Positions 28,783 to 37,547 of a stretch of DNA of 64,000 nt are shown piece by piece. A program made the position numbers and the translations under genes. The notes beneath the pieces were generated by a model, which ran no database searches, was not told where the DNA came from, and was given only the letters and a program-made list of their open reading frames with translations. How positions within the stretch are numbered: the stretch's first letter is position 1; each line of letters opens with the position of its first letter. Origin of the DNA: CAWGXZ01 sp963826695 (GTDB lineage Bacteria > Pseudomonadota > Gammaproteobacteria > Burkholderiales > Burkholderiaceae_C). Location: the NCBI GenBank assembly GCA_963826695.1, contig CAWGXZ010000005.1:1-64000 (forward strand), given 5' to 3'.

Positions 28783-30530
28783 ACCGACCCGACGATCCCG
28801 TCGCCCCGCCCGCCGGCCCCGACCTTCCGCATGCGCGCGTGCGCTCCAGCCGATGGATCGGCTTCGTCTGGGCGGTGCCGCTCGCCGCGCTGGCGATCGT
28901 CGCCTTCCTCGGCCTGCGCGCCTATGCCGAGCGCGGCCTCGACATCGTCATCACCTTCGACACCGCCGCCGGCGCGCGGGTCAACGACACCAAGGTCATC
29001 TACAAGGGCCTGGAGGCCGGCTACGTGCGCAAGATCGACATCAGCGAGGACGGCGTGCATGTCGCGATGACGGTGCGCATGGACCGCCGCAGCAGGCCCG
29101 CGCTGACCACCGCCACCACCTTCTGGCTCGTCGGCGCCAACCCCAGCATCTCCGATCTCGCTTCGGTGAAGGCGGCCGTCGCGGGCCTCTCGATCGGCGT
29201 CGCACCCAGCCTCGAGGGCGAGCCGACGCGCGAGTTCGTCGGCCTGGACGCGCCACCGCTCGTCGCGCCCGGCACGCCCGGTACCGCCTACGCCCTGCTC
29301 GCCGACGAGCTTCGCACCGCCCGCGCCGGATCGACGATCTTTTTCCGCGGCCAATCGGTGGGCAAGGTGGTCAGTGTGAAGTACGAAAAAACGGGGCGGT
29401 TCAGGCTCGGTGTCTTCATCTTCGAGCCGTATGCCGCGCTGGTCGGCCCGCGCGCGCTGTTCTGGGTGTCGAGTCCGCTGCAGGTGTCGCTGACCGACAA
29501 GGGCATCAGCGCCGGGGTCGAGCACGCCGGCTCGATCCTCGACGGCGCGATCGAGCTCGACATTGCCGGCTCCCGCGCCGGCGACGTGCAGAGCCCGGCG
29601 GGCACGGAGTTCACGCTCTACCGCAGCCGGTCGGACGCGGAGAGCGGCCCCACCGGGCCGGCCGTGGCCTACACCTTCGTGTTCACCGGCGCTGCCGGCG
29701 AGATGGTGCCCGGCGCTCCGGTGCGCCTGCTCGGCTTTCCGATCGGCGAGGTCACCTCGGTGACGATGCAGACCGACGCGCGCAGCGGCACGGTATCGGC
29801 GCGGGTCACCGCCAACCTCTACCCGCGCAAGATGCAGATCGGCGAGGCGGCACCGCCCGCAGACGCCGCAGGCTGGCGCAGCCTGACCGATGCCGCCGTC
29901 GACCGGCTGCTCGCCAGTGGCTACCGGGCCCGCCTGTTGCAGTCGCCGCCGCTGGTCGGCCCCCGGCTTGTCAGCCTCGAGCGCGTGCCCGGCGCGCGCA
30001 AGGCGGCGCTGATCGCCGGCGCGCAGCCGCGCATCCCGGCCGCCGATGCCGGCGACGGCGCAAGCGTCGACACGCTGATCGGCCAGGCGCACTCGGTGCT
30101 CGCCAAGTTCGAGCGCCTTCCGATCGATGCGATCGGCCGCGACGTGCGCCAGCTCACCGGCAAGCTGAACGCCCTGGCCGGGTCGCCGTCGATTCGCAAC
30201 GGGCTGTCGCACTTCGAGAGCACCCTTGCCCAGGCCGACCGGTTGATGCGTGATGTCACGCCGAAGGTCGGTCCGCTCGTCGCCAAGCTCGACCGGGCGG
30301 CCGACGAGCTGACCGGCACGGTGGCCGCCGCACGCAAGCTCCTCGGCGGGACGCAGTCCGACGGCTCGGGTGGCAGCGGCAGCAATGCCGACGTTCCGGG
30401 CACGCTCGAGCAGCTCGACTACGCCGCGCGCTCGCTGCGCACCCTGGCCGACTACCTGCGGCGGCATCCCGAAGCGCTGCTTCGCGGAACGGGCGCAGCG
30501 GCCGCAGCCCCTTCGAGGACCGACCGATGA
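28779..30530 (+). CDS. pqiB: MCE-domain intermembrane transport protein PqiB
   Basis: 583-aa periplasm-spanning MCE protein anchored by one N-terminal helix (about residues 26-45). At least three MCE repeats can be followed, each with a hydrophobic core and a G-x-x-V-G-x-V type turn (KVIYKGLEAGYVRKIDI; IFFRGQSVGKVVSVKY; VRLLGFPIGEVTSVTM). The C-terminal part is helical and should form the needle-like coiled coil that bridges the periplasm for lipid transfer. It overlaps both neighbouring genes by 4 nt. Confidence 0.92.
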   Translation: MNRPDDPVAPPAGPDLPHARVRSSRWIGFVWAVPLAALAIVAFLGLRAYAERGLDIVITFDTAAGARVNDTKVIYKGLEAGYVRKIDISEDGVHVAMTVRMDRRSRPALTTATTFWLVGANPSISDLASVKAAVAGLSIGVAPSLEGEPTREFVGLDAPPLVAPGTPGTAYALLADELRTARAGSTIFFRGQSVGKVVSVKYEKTGRFRLGVFIFEPYAALVGPRALFWVSSPLQVSLTDKGISAGVEHAGSILDGAIELDIAGSRAGDVQSPAGTEFTLYRSRSDAESGPTGPAVAYTFVFTGAAGEMVPGAPVRLLGFPIGEVTSVTMQTDARSGTVSARVTANLYPRKMQIGEAAPPADAAGWRSLTDAAVDRLLASGYRARLLQSPPLVGPRLVSLERVPGARKAALIAGAQPRIPAADAGDGASVDTLIGQAHSVLAKFERLPIDAIGRDVRQLTGKLNALAGSPSIRNGLSHFESTLAQADRLMRDVTPKVGPLVAKLDRAADELTGTVAAARKLLGGTQSDGSGGSGSNADVPGTLEQLDYAARSLRTLADYLRRHPEALLRGTGAAAAAPSRTDR

Positions 30531-31147
30531 CCCGCTTCGACCTTCCGCGCCGCCGCCCTCGCCCCCGGTTGACCATCGCGCTGGCCCTGGCTTGCATCCT
30601 GGCGCTCGGTGCCTGCGCCGGCAGCCCGCCGATGCGCCTGCACACCCTCGAGGCGGCGCCGGGTGCGACGCGCGACCCGCGCTACGCCGGCCCGCCGCTG
30701 CAGGTGCGGGCGGTCGCCGTGCCCGCCGCGCTCGACCGCGCCGAGCTGCTGCGCGAAGTGGCGCCGGGCCAGTTCGAGGTGCGCGAGTTCGACCACTGGG
30801 CGGCGCCGCTGCCGCAGCTGGCGCGCAAGGCGCTCAGCGAGAACCTGGCCGCACGGCTGCCTGCGGCGCGGCTGGCGTTTCCCGGTGCCTCCTGGCCGCA
30901 GCCGCTGGCCGATCTGAACGTCGACATCCTGTCTTTCGAGACCCGCGCCGGCGTGGCCACCATGCAGGCGGGCTGGAGCCTGCGGCCGCGCCTGCCGGCG
31001 GCAACGGCAACGGCAACGGCGCCGCGCGGTGGCCAGTTGCGCCTGACCACCGCGGCAAACGACAGTGCCAGCGGCACGTCGCAGGCCTTCGCCGCCCTGC
31101 TGGGCCGGCTTGCGGATGCGGTGGTGGCCGACCTGGAACGGCCTTAA
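30527..31147 (+). CDS. pqiC: Outer-membrane lipoprotein PqiC
   Basis: 206-aa ABC-type transport auxiliary lipoprotein. The signal ends in the lipobox ALGAC (about residue 30), followed by the conserved start PMRLHTLEAAP and FEVREFDHWAAPLPQLARKALSENLAARL. In E. coli PqiC sits in the outer membrane and receives the PqiB tube. Last gene of pqiABC; a 12-bp perfect inverted repeat follows. Confidence 0.88.
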   Translation: MTRFDLPRRRPRPRLTIALALACILALGACAGSPPMRLHTLEAAPGATRDPRYAGPPLQVRAVAVPAALDRAELLREVAPGQFEVREFDHWAAPLPQLARKALSENLAARLPAARLAFPGASWPQPLADLNVDILSFETRAGVATMQAGWSLRPRLPAATATATAPRGGQLRLTTAANDSASGTSQAFAALLGRLADAVVADLERP

Positions 31148-31151
31148 GGCA

Positions 31152-31180
31152 CGCCGCATGGCGGTGAGCGCCATGCGGCG
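31152..31180. terminator. Strong inverted repeat between convergent pqiC and dioxygenase genes
   Basis: CGCCGCATGGCG (31152-31163) and CGCCATGCGGCG (31169-31180) are perfect 12-bp complements with a 5-nt loop. It lies 5 nt after the pqiC stop, between converging genes, so a bidirectional terminator is the simplest reading. There is no T tract on either side, so it may need Rho or only protect mRNA ends. Confidence 0.6.
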
Positions 31181-31246
31181 CCGGCGACGTGTCGAGGCGG
31201 CATGGCGGCCGCGGAGCGCCGCTGCACGCCGGCCGCCGCCCTTGCC

Positions 31247-31942
31247 TCAGCGGCCGACCACCAGTGGATGCTCGGCGAACCAGGCCACCGGTGCGCCGGC
31301 CGGTGCGCGCTGCAGTTGCATCTCGACCGTCGCGCGCTCGTCGGGCGACAGACTGCGCCAGAGGAAATCGCGCGGATTGCCGGCATCGCCGGCGACGAAC
31401 AGCTGCGAGCTCAGCTCGCCGAAGCTGGGATGGCGCAGCTTGACGTGGATGTGCGGCGTGCGGCCGGGATAAGGCGCCGGCCGGATGGTGCGAAAGCGGT
31501 AGCCGCCGGCAGCATCGCTGAGGGCGCTGCCGAATCCCTGGAAACCGGCGTCGACCTGCGGACCCGCACCGCGCGGATGGCGGTAGCTGCCCTCTATATC
31601 GCACTGCCAGATCTCGACCTCGACCCGGTCGACCGGCCGGCCGGCGCGGTCGACGACGCTGCCGTAGAGGTCGAGGTACTCGCCGCGGGCGCGCGCCGCC
31701 GGCGCGGTACCGCCGCCGGTCCGCACCGTCGTCAGGTCGGCGTCTGAGTCGGGCTGCCGGGCCCGGTAGGCCGGCGGGGGATAGAACGGCCCGTCGGTCA
31801 TCGGCACCAGGGCGCGCCGGGTCGCCGCCAATGCCACGTTCCCGCCGATCAACCCCAGTCCGGCAGTGCCGAGCCGCTGCAGCAGCCGCCTGCGCCGTTG
31901 CCGCGCATCCTGGCCGATCTCTGCAACATGGCTTGCCGACAT
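31247..31942 (-). CDS. Intradiol ring-cleavage dioxygenase family protein
   Basis: 231-aa non-haem Fe(III) dioxygenase fold related to protocatechuate and catechol 1,2-dioxygenases. The N terminus has an Arg run and a hydrophobic stretch (RRRLLQRLGTAGLGLIGG) like a Tat signal, so the protein is probably exported, as in other single-subunit extracytoplasmic members. Core motifs are TDGPFYPP, VEIWQCDIEGSYRHP and APYPGRTPHIHVKL, giving the expected two Tyr and two His ligands. The start lies 14 nt after the DAHP synthase stop on the same strand, so both are probably on one attenuated transcript. Confidence 0.85.
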   Translation of the reverse strand: MSASHVAEIGQDARQRRRRLLQRLGTAGLGLIGGNVALAATRRALVPMTDGPFYPPPAYRARQPDSDADLTTVRTGGGTAPAARARGEYLDLYGSVVDRAGRPVDRVEVEIWQCDIEGSYRHPRGAGPQVDAGFQGFGSALSDAAGGYRFRTIRPAPYPGRTPHIHVKLRHPSFGELSSQLFVAGDAGNPRDFLWRSLSPDERATVEMQLQRAPAGAPVAWFAEHPLVVGR

Positions 31943-31956
31943 CGCTGCTCCTTCGC

Positions 31957-33099
31957 TCAGGCCTGCATCGTCCCTCGATTCTGCGTGGCACGCCCGCGCC
32001 GCGCCTGCACCGCCTCGCCGAGGGCCGCCAGCACCGCCAGCGAATCGTCCCAGCCGATGCAGGCGTCGGTGATGCTCTGGCCGTAGGCGAGCCGGGCCGG
32101 GTCGTCCTTGCCCGGCGTGAACTTCTGCGCGCCCGGCTGGAGATGGCTCTCGATCATCACGCCGAAGACCTGCCGGCTGCCGGCACGCAGCTGCGAGGAA
32201 ACCTCCTCGGCAACCTCGACCTGCCGCTGGTGCTGCTTGCTGCTGTTGGCATGCGAGCAGTCGACCATCAGCGAGGGCGGCAGGCCCGCCGCCGACAGGG
32301 CGTTGCAGGCGGCGTCGACGCTCGCCGCGTCGTAGTTCGGCGCCTTGCCGCCGCGCAGGATGACGTGGCAGTCCTTGTTGCCCTTGGTCTGGACGATCGC
32401 CACCTGGCCGTTCTTGTGGATCGACAGGAAGTGGTGCGGCTGGGCTGCCGCCTGGATCGCGTCGGTGGCGATGCGGATGTTGCCGTCGGTGCCGTTCTTG
32501 AAGCCGATCGGCGCGCTGATGCCCGACGACAGCTCGCGGTGCACCTGGCTTTCGGTGGTGCGCGCGCCGATCGCGCCCCAGGCGATCAGGTCGCCGAGGT
32601 ACTGCGGCGAGATCACGTCGAGGAATTCGCTGCCCGCCGGCACGCCGAGCCGGTTGATGTCGAGCAACAGGTGCCGGCCGATGCGCAGGCCTTCGTCGAT
32701 GCGGTAGCTTTCGTCGAGGTACGGGTCGTTGATCAGCCCCTTCCAGCCGACCGTGGTACGCGGTTTCTCGAAGTAGACGCGCATCACGATCTCGAGCGTG
32801 TCGGCATGGCGCTCGCGCTCGGCCTTCAGGCGGCGCGCGTAGTCGAGCGCGGCAAGCGGATCGTGGATCGAGCACGGGCCGATGATCACCAGCAGCCGGT
32901 CGTCCTCGCCGGCCATGATGCGCCGGATGCGCCGCCGGGTTTCGCCGACGAGCTGCTCCACCGGCGTGCCGCTGATCGGGAAGAACCGGATCAGGTGCTC
33001 GGGCGGCGGCAACGGCGTCACGGTTTCGATCCGTTCGTCGTCGGTCTGGCTGGTCTTTTCGCTGTGCGCATACCAGCCATCCGAATTGGCGTTGTTCAT
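31957..33099 (-). CDS. aroG: 3-deoxy-7-phosphoheptulonate synthase, class I
   Basis: 380-aa DAHP synthase, the first enzyme of the shikimate pathway (phosphoenolpyruvate plus erythrose-4-phosphate). Family blocks LLVIIGPCSIHDPLAALDYA, YFEKPRTTVGWKGLINDP, DINRLGVPAGSEFLD, SSGISAPIGFKNGTDGN, VDCSHANSSK and GVMIESHL are all present. Which aromatic amino acid inhibits it cannot be read safely; the leader upstream is rich in Phe codons but also has Tyr and Trp. GGAG lies 9 nt before the ATG. It is preceded by a transcription attenuator and followed by the dioxygenase gene. Confidence 0.93.
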   Translation of the reverse strand: MNNANSDGWYAHSEKTSQTDDERIETVTPLPPPEHLIRFFPISGTPVEQLVGETRRRIRRIMAGEDDRLLVIIGPCSIHDPLAALDYARRLKAERERHADTLEIVMRVYFEKPRTTVGWKGLINDPYLDESYRIDEGLRIGRHLLLDINRLGVPAGSEFLDVISPQYLGDLIAWGAIGARTTESQVHRELSSGISAPIGFKNGTDGNIRIATDAIQAAAQPHHFLSIHKNGQVAIVQTKGNKDCHVILRGGKAPNYDAASVDAACNALSAAGLPPSLMVDCSHANSSKQHQRQVEVAEEVSSQLRAGSRQVFGVMIESHLQPGAQKFTPGKDDPARLAYGQSITDACIGWDDSLAVLAALGEAVQARRGRATQNRGTMQA

Positions 33100-33138
33100 G
33101 GTCGAGGCTCCTGGTCGAAAACGTTGAAGGGGCAGGGC

Positions 33139-33168
33139 AAAAAAAAACCGCCGGGGTGAGCCGGCGGT
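33139..33168 (-). terminator. Intrinsic terminator in the aroG leader (attenuator)
   Basis: Read on the minus strand, ACCGCCGG, a 6-nt loop and CCGGCGGT make an 8-bp perfect stem directly followed by nine T residues. It lies between the leader ORF and aroG, 40 nt before the aroG start, so it would stop transcription before the gene unless an alternative fold forms. Confidence 0.85.
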
Positions 33169-33194
33169 CGGGATTCGGTGTGCGCTTGCAGTGC

Positions 33195-33269
33195 CTAAGC
33201 GTTTGCCTCTCCTCCGCCAGTGCGGTGCGAGAACCAGAAATACGCAAAAGGGAACGACTGCGGCGACAT
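33195..33269 (-). CDS. Aromatic-rich leader peptide of aroG (attenuation)
   Basis: 24-codon ORF beginning MSPQSFPFAYFWFS and ending at TAG (33195-33197). Residues 6, 8, 11 and 13 are Phe, 10 is Tyr and 12 is Trp, so four consecutive codons read Tyr-Phe-Trp-Phe. A small hairpin (CGCTT...AAGCG, 33183-33201) covers the stop, and the intrinsic terminator follows. GGCGG just after the aromatic codons can pair with CCGCC of the terminator's first arm, a possible antiterminator. Ribosome stalling for lack of charged aromatic tRNAs would then allow aroG transcription. No strong ribosome site is visible before the ATG. Confidence 0.8.
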   Translation of the reverse strand: MSPQSFPFAYFWFSHRTGGGEANA

Positions 33270-33348
33270 GGTGGTCAATGTAGCACGCATGCCCTGCGCA
33301 GCGGCGCACGCATTGCTGCATGTGCAACACCATCAAAAGGAGACAACC

Positions 33349-34326
33349 ATGTTACGTAGACACGCCCTGCAAAGCCTATCCGTCGGCGCGGCACTGATCG
33401 CCGGCCTCGCCACCGCGCAGGCACAGACCTATCCGGCCAAGCCTGTCCGACTCGTGGTGCCGTTCGCACCGGGCGGCACGACCGACATCATTGCCCGGGT
33501 GGTCACCGCCAACATGCCGGCGTCGTTCGGCCAGACGATGATCGTCGAGAACAAGGCCGGCGCAGGCGGCCTGATCGGCGCTGCCGAAACGGCGCGGGCA
33601 ACGCCCGACGGCTACTCGCTCGGCGTGGCAACGGTGTCGACGGTGGCCACTGCGCCGGCTTCGCAGGCCAAGACGCCGTACAACCCGCTCACCGATTTCA
33701 CGCCGATCATCAACATCGCGGCGACGCCGAACGTGATCGCGGTGCATCCGTCCTTTCCCGCCAAGGACTACAAGGGCTTCCTTGCCGAGCTGAAGAAGAA
33801 CCCGGACAAGTACAGCTACGCCAGCACCGGCGTCGGCAGCATCACGCACATGCAGATGGAGCTGTTCAAGGCAGTGACCGGCACGCAGATCAACCACATC
33901 CCGTACAAGGGCGCCGGGCCGGCGCTCAACGACGTGGTCGGCGGCCAGGTGCTGATCCTGCTCGACAACCTGCCGTCGTCGCTGCCCTTCATCAAGCAGG
34001 GCCGGCTGGTGCCGATCGTCATCGCGGCAACCGACAAGATCGCTGCCTTGCCCGGCATTCCGACGTTCAAGGATGTCGGCGCTGCGCCGGTGAACCGCAT
34101 GGCCTTCTACGGCATCTACGGGCCGAAGGGGCTGCCCAAGGAGGTCGTCGACAAGGTCCACGACGCGGTCAAGAAGGCGCTCGACGTTCCCGTCGTGCGC
34201 CAGCGCATCGAGGAAACCGGCTCGGTCGTCATCGGCAACACGCCAGAGCAGTTCGCCCAGCAGATCAAGACCGAGTTCGAGGTCTACAAGCGCGTGGCCG
34301 AGCAGCAGAACATCAAGCTGGACTGA
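33349..34326 (+). CDS. Tripartite tricarboxylate transporter substrate-binding protein (Bug/TctC family)
   Basis: 325-aa periplasmic binding protein of the Bug family, strongly expanded in Burkholderiales. The signal peptide is cleaved after AQAQ (about residue 27); the mature N terminus YPAKPVRLVVPFAPGGTTDIIARVV is the family hallmark. Further blocks are KAGAGGLIGAAETARATPDGY, KYSYASTGVGSITHMQMELF and YKGAGPALNDVVGGQV. AAGGAG stands 6 nt before the ATG. No TctAB membrane genes are near, as usual for orphan Bug proteins. The ligand, a carboxylate or other small molecule, is unknown. Confidence 0.92.
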   Translation: MLRRHALQSLSVGAALIAGLATAQAQTYPAKPVRLVVPFAPGGTTDIIARVVTANMPASFGQTMIVENKAGAGGLIGAAETARATPDGYSLGVATVSTVATAPASQAKTPYNPLTDFTPIINIAATPNVIAVHPSFPAKDYKGFLAELKKNPDKYSYASTGVGSITHMQMELFKAVTGTQINHIPYKGAGPALNDVVGGQVLILLDNLPSSLPFIKQGRLVPIVIAATDKIAALPGIPTFKDVGAAPVNRMAFYGIYGPKGLPKEVVDKVHDAVKKALDVPVVRQRIEETGSVVIGNTPEQFAQQIKTEFEVYKRVAEQQNIKLD

Positions 34327-34342
34327 AGCCGAGGCGGCACGA

Positions 34343-34378
34343 CTGGAATGGGAAGCCGCTTGCGGCGTCCCGTTCCAG
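34343..34378. terminator. Hairpin between convergent Bug-protein and paoC genes
   Basis: CTGGAATGGGA and TCCCGTTCCAG, one G-U pair apart from perfect complements, enclose an inner CCGC/GCGG stem. Total span 36 bp, starting 17 nt after the Bug-gene stop and ending 5 bp before the paoC stop codon. It is probably a bidirectional terminator, though a T tract is absent. Confidence 0.6.
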
Positions 34379-34382
34379 AGGG

Positions 34383-36593
34383 TCAGGCCACCGGCGGCAG
34401 CCGGTCGATCATCTTGTCGAGCGTGATCGGGTAGTCGCGCACGCGAATGCCGGTCGCGTTGTAGATCGCGTTGGCGACGGCTGCGCCGACGCCGCAGATG
34501 CCGAGTTCGCCGACGCCCTTGGCCTTCATCGGTGACGAGACCGGGTCGGTCTCGTCGAGGAAGACGACCTCCTGGTGCGGGATGTCGGCATGCACCGGCA
34601 CCTCGTAGCCGGCGAGGTCGTGGTTGACGAAGAAGCCGCGCCGCTTGTCGACCGCGAGCTCCTCCATCAGGGCGCCACCGACGCCCATCGTCATCGCGCC
34701 GATCACCTGGCTGCGCGCCGACTTCGGGTTCAGGATGCGGCCGGCCGCGCAGACCGCCAGCATGCGGCGCACGCGCACCTCGCCGGTGGCGGCGTCGACG
34801 CCGACCTCGACGAAGTGCCCGGCGAAGGTCGACTGCTGGTACTTCTTGTCGAGGTCGCCGTACTCGATCGAATCCTCGGCGACCAGACCCTGCGCGCCAG
34901 CGGCCTCGGCCAGCGAGACGACCTTGCCTGCGCCGCGCACGCTGCCGTCGGCGAACACCGCCTCGCCGGCCGACACGCCGACCTTCGCCGCCACGGCCTG
35001 GCGCAGCTTCATGCACGCGGCATAGACGCCGGCGGTCGAATTGTTCGCGCCCCACTGCCCGCCCGAGCCGGAGGAAACCGGATAGTCGGAGTCGCCGAGG
35101 CGAACGACCACGCTGGCGAGCGGCACGCCCATCGTCTCGGCCGCGGTCTGCGCGATGATCGTGTACGAGCCGGTGCCGATGTCGGTCATGTCGGTTTCGA
35201 CGGTGACCACGCCGCGGTTGTCGAGCCGCACCCGCGCGCCCGACTTGGCCAGCAGGTTGTTGCGGAACCCCGCGGCGACGCCCATGCCGACCAGCCAGCG
35301 GCCGTCGCGGACCTGGCCCGGGCGCGGGTTGCGCCGGCTCCAGCCGAAGCGCTCGGCGCCGGTGCGCAGGCACTGCACCAGCTGCCGCTGCGAGAACGGC
35401 CGCCCCGGCTTCTCGGGGTCGACCTGCGTGTCGTTGACGACGCGAAACTCGACCGGGTCCATGCCGAGCTTCTCGGCCATCTCGTCGATGGCGATTTCCA
35501 GCGCCATCATGCCGGACGCCTCGCCAGGCGCGCGCATCGCATTGCCCTCGGGCAGGTCGAGCACGGCCAGCCGGGTCGTCGTCAGCCGATTGGCGCCCGC
35601 ATAGAGCAGCCGGGTCTGATTGACCGCCGTCTCCGCACCCCCGCCGGGCAGATCGCCTGACCAGCCCTCGTGGGCGATGGCCGTGATCCTGCCGTCACGG
35701 TTGGCACCGATGCGGATTCGCTGGATCGTCGCCGGCCGGTGCGTGGTGTTGTTGAATACCAGCGGCCGCTGCAGCGCCACCTTGACCGGCCGCCCCACGG
35801 CGCGCGCGCCGAGTGCCGCCAGCACGGCGTCGGCGCGCACGAACAGCTTGCTGCCGAAGCCGCCGCCGATATAGGGCGAAACCAGGCGAACGTTCTCCTT
35901 GGGAATGCGCAAGGTCTTGGCCACGTCGCCGACGCTCCAGGCGATCATCTGGTTCGAAGTCCAGACCGTCAGCTTGTCGCCACGCCAGGCGGCGATGGAA
36001 GCGTGCGGCTCCATCATGGCGTGCGACTGGTCCGGGGTGGTGTAGGTGGCATCGAACTGCACCGGGGCGGCGGCGAAGGCGCCGGCGAAGTCACCCACCT
36101 TCGATTCCGGCGGGCCGGCAAAATCGGTCGGCTTCGGCAGCTGGGCACCGGCCTTTTCGGCCTTCAGGTCGAACTTGCCGGGCGTTTGCTGGTAGGTCGG
36201 GCGCACCAGCTGCGCGGCCGCGCGGGCCTGCTCGAAGGTCGTCGCGACGACCAGCGCGATCGCCTGGTGGTAGTGGTCGATGGCCGGGCCGCCGAGCAGC
36301 TTGGCGGTGTTCTTTTCACCCTTGCCGAGCCGCCCGGCATTGCGCGCGGTGACGATCGCCAGCACGCCCGGCGCGGCGCGTGCCGCGCGCAGGTCCATCG
36401 AGGCGATGCGGCCCTTGGCGATGCCGGCGCCGACCACCCAGCCGTACACCGCATCGGGCGCAGCGTCGTGGCGTTCGTAGGCATACGGCGCCGTGCCGGT
36501 GGTCTTGGCCGCGCCGTCGATGCGGTCGGTCGGCTTGCCGACGACCTTCAGCTGGTCGATCGGGTTGGTGGTCGCGGGGGTATCGAATTTCAT
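34383..36593 (-). CDS. paoC: Molybdenum-binding subunit of xanthine dehydrogenase-family aldehyde oxidoreductase (PaoC/YagR type)
   Basis: 736-aa molybdopterin-binding large subunit. Family blocks: VVGKPTDRIDGAAKTTGTAPYAYE at the N terminus, PYIGGGFGSKLF, GEASGMMALEIAIDEMAE, TDIGTGSYTI, and near the C terminus MKAKGVGELGICGVG with the catalytic Glu. It forms a heterotrimer with the FAD and iron-sulfur subunits encoded upstream; in E. coli PaoABC oxidises aromatic aldehydes in the periplasm. The dedicated cofactor chaperone PaoD is not in the window. The start overlaps the paoB stop (ATGA). Confidence 0.9.
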   Translation of the reverse strand: MKFDTPATTNPIDQLKVVGKPTDRIDGAAKTTGTAPYAYERHDAAPDAVYGWVVGAGIAKGRIASMDLRAARAAPGVLAIVTARNAGRLGKGEKNTAKLLGGPAIDHYHQAIALVVATTFEQARAAAQLVRPTYQQTPGKFDLKAEKAGAQLPKPTDFAGPPESKVGDFAGAFAAAPVQFDATYTTPDQSHAMMEPHASIAAWRGDKLTVWTSNQMIAWSVGDVAKTLRIPKENVRLVSPYIGGGFGSKLFVRADAVLAALGARAVGRPVKVALQRPLVFNNTTHRPATIQRIRIGANRDGRITAIAHEGWSGDLPGGGAETAVNQTRLLYAGANRLTTTRLAVLDLPEGNAMRAPGEASGMMALEIAIDEMAEKLGMDPVEFRVVNDTQVDPEKPGRPFSQRQLVQCLRTGAERFGWSRRNPRPGQVRDGRWLVGMGVAAGFRNNLLAKSGARVRLDNRGVVTVETDMTDIGTGSYTIIAQTAAETMGVPLASVVVRLGDSDYPVSSGSGGQWGANNSTAGVYAACMKLRQAVAAKVGVSAGEAVFADGSVRGAGKVVSLAEAAGAQGLVAEDSIEYGDLDKKYQQSTFAGHFVEVGVDAATGEVRVRRMLAVCAAGRILNPKSARSQVIGAMTMGVGGALMEELAVDKRRGFFVNHDLAGYEVPVHADIPHQEVVFLDETDPVSSPMKAKGVGELGICGVGAAVANAIYNATGIRVRDYPITLDKMIDRLPPVA

Positions 36594-37547
36594 GCTCGGC
36601 TCCTCGGCTGTGCCAGCACCGAGGCGAGCGTGCGCTCGACCAGCGGCAGCTTGAAGGCGTTGTCGTGCGTCGGCCGGGCATCGGCCAGCAGGCGCGTGAC
36701 CGTGGCCTTGGCGCCCTGCGGCAGAGCGGCGTCGGCGGCGGCGTCGCGCCACGGCTTGTGCGCCACGCCACCGAGCGCGACGCGGCCCGAGCCGTCGCGC
36801 TGCACCACCGCGGCGACCGAGATCAGCGCGAAGGCGTAGGACGCGCGGTCGCGCACCTTGCGGTAGGTGTGCGTGCCGCCGAGCGGCTGCGGCAGCGTCA
36901 CGGCGGTGATCAGCTCGTCGCGTTCCAGGGTGGTGTCGATATGCGGCGTGTCGCCCGGCAGGCGGTGGAAGTCGGCAATCGGGATGACGCGGGTGCGCGC
37001 CGTCGGGCCGCACCGTCTCGACGCCCGCATCGAGCACGCGCATGGCGACCGCCATGTCGCTCGGATGGGTGGCGATGCAGGCCGTGCTGCTGCCGACCAC
37101 GGCCAGCGGGCGGCTGTAGCCGCCGATCGCGCTGCAGCCGCTGCCCGGCTGGCGCTTGTTGCACGGCTGGTCGGTGTCGTAGAAATAGGGGCAGCGGGTG
37201 CGCTGCAGCAGGTTGCCGGCCGTGGTCGCCCGGTTGCGCAGCTGGCCCGAAGCGCCGGCGAGCAACGCCCGCGACAGCACCGCGTAGTCGCGGCGCACGC
37301 GCTCGTCGGCCGCCAGCGCGGTGTTGCGCACCAGCGCGCCGATGCGCAGGCCGCCATCGGCCGTCGGCTCGATCTTGTCGAGCGCCAGGGCGTTGACGTC
37401 GACCAGGTGCGCCGGCGCCTCGATCTGCAGCTTCATCAGGTCGAGCAGGTTGGTGCCGCCGGCGATGAACTTCGCGGCCGGGTTGCGCGCCACGGCAGCC
37501 GCGGCCTCGGCGGGTGTCGCCGCACGCTCGTAGGTGAAGGGCTTCAT
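36590..37547 (-). CDS. paoB: FAD-binding subunit of the PaoABC-type oxidoreductase (one frameshift)
   Basis: FAD subunit of the xanthine dehydrogenase family. It begins MKPFTYERAATPAEA and has the FAD loop AKFIAGGTNLLDLMK and the cofactor block LLQRTRCPYFYDTDQPCNKR, where four Cys residues suggest the extra iron-sulfur cluster known in PaoB. The frame breaks at 37000-37001: an extra base in GACGGCGCGC (read on the coding strand) separates it from ARTRVIPIADFHRLPGDTP and the normal C terminus. The corrected length is 318 aa, equal to E. coli PaoB. Confidence 0.88.
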
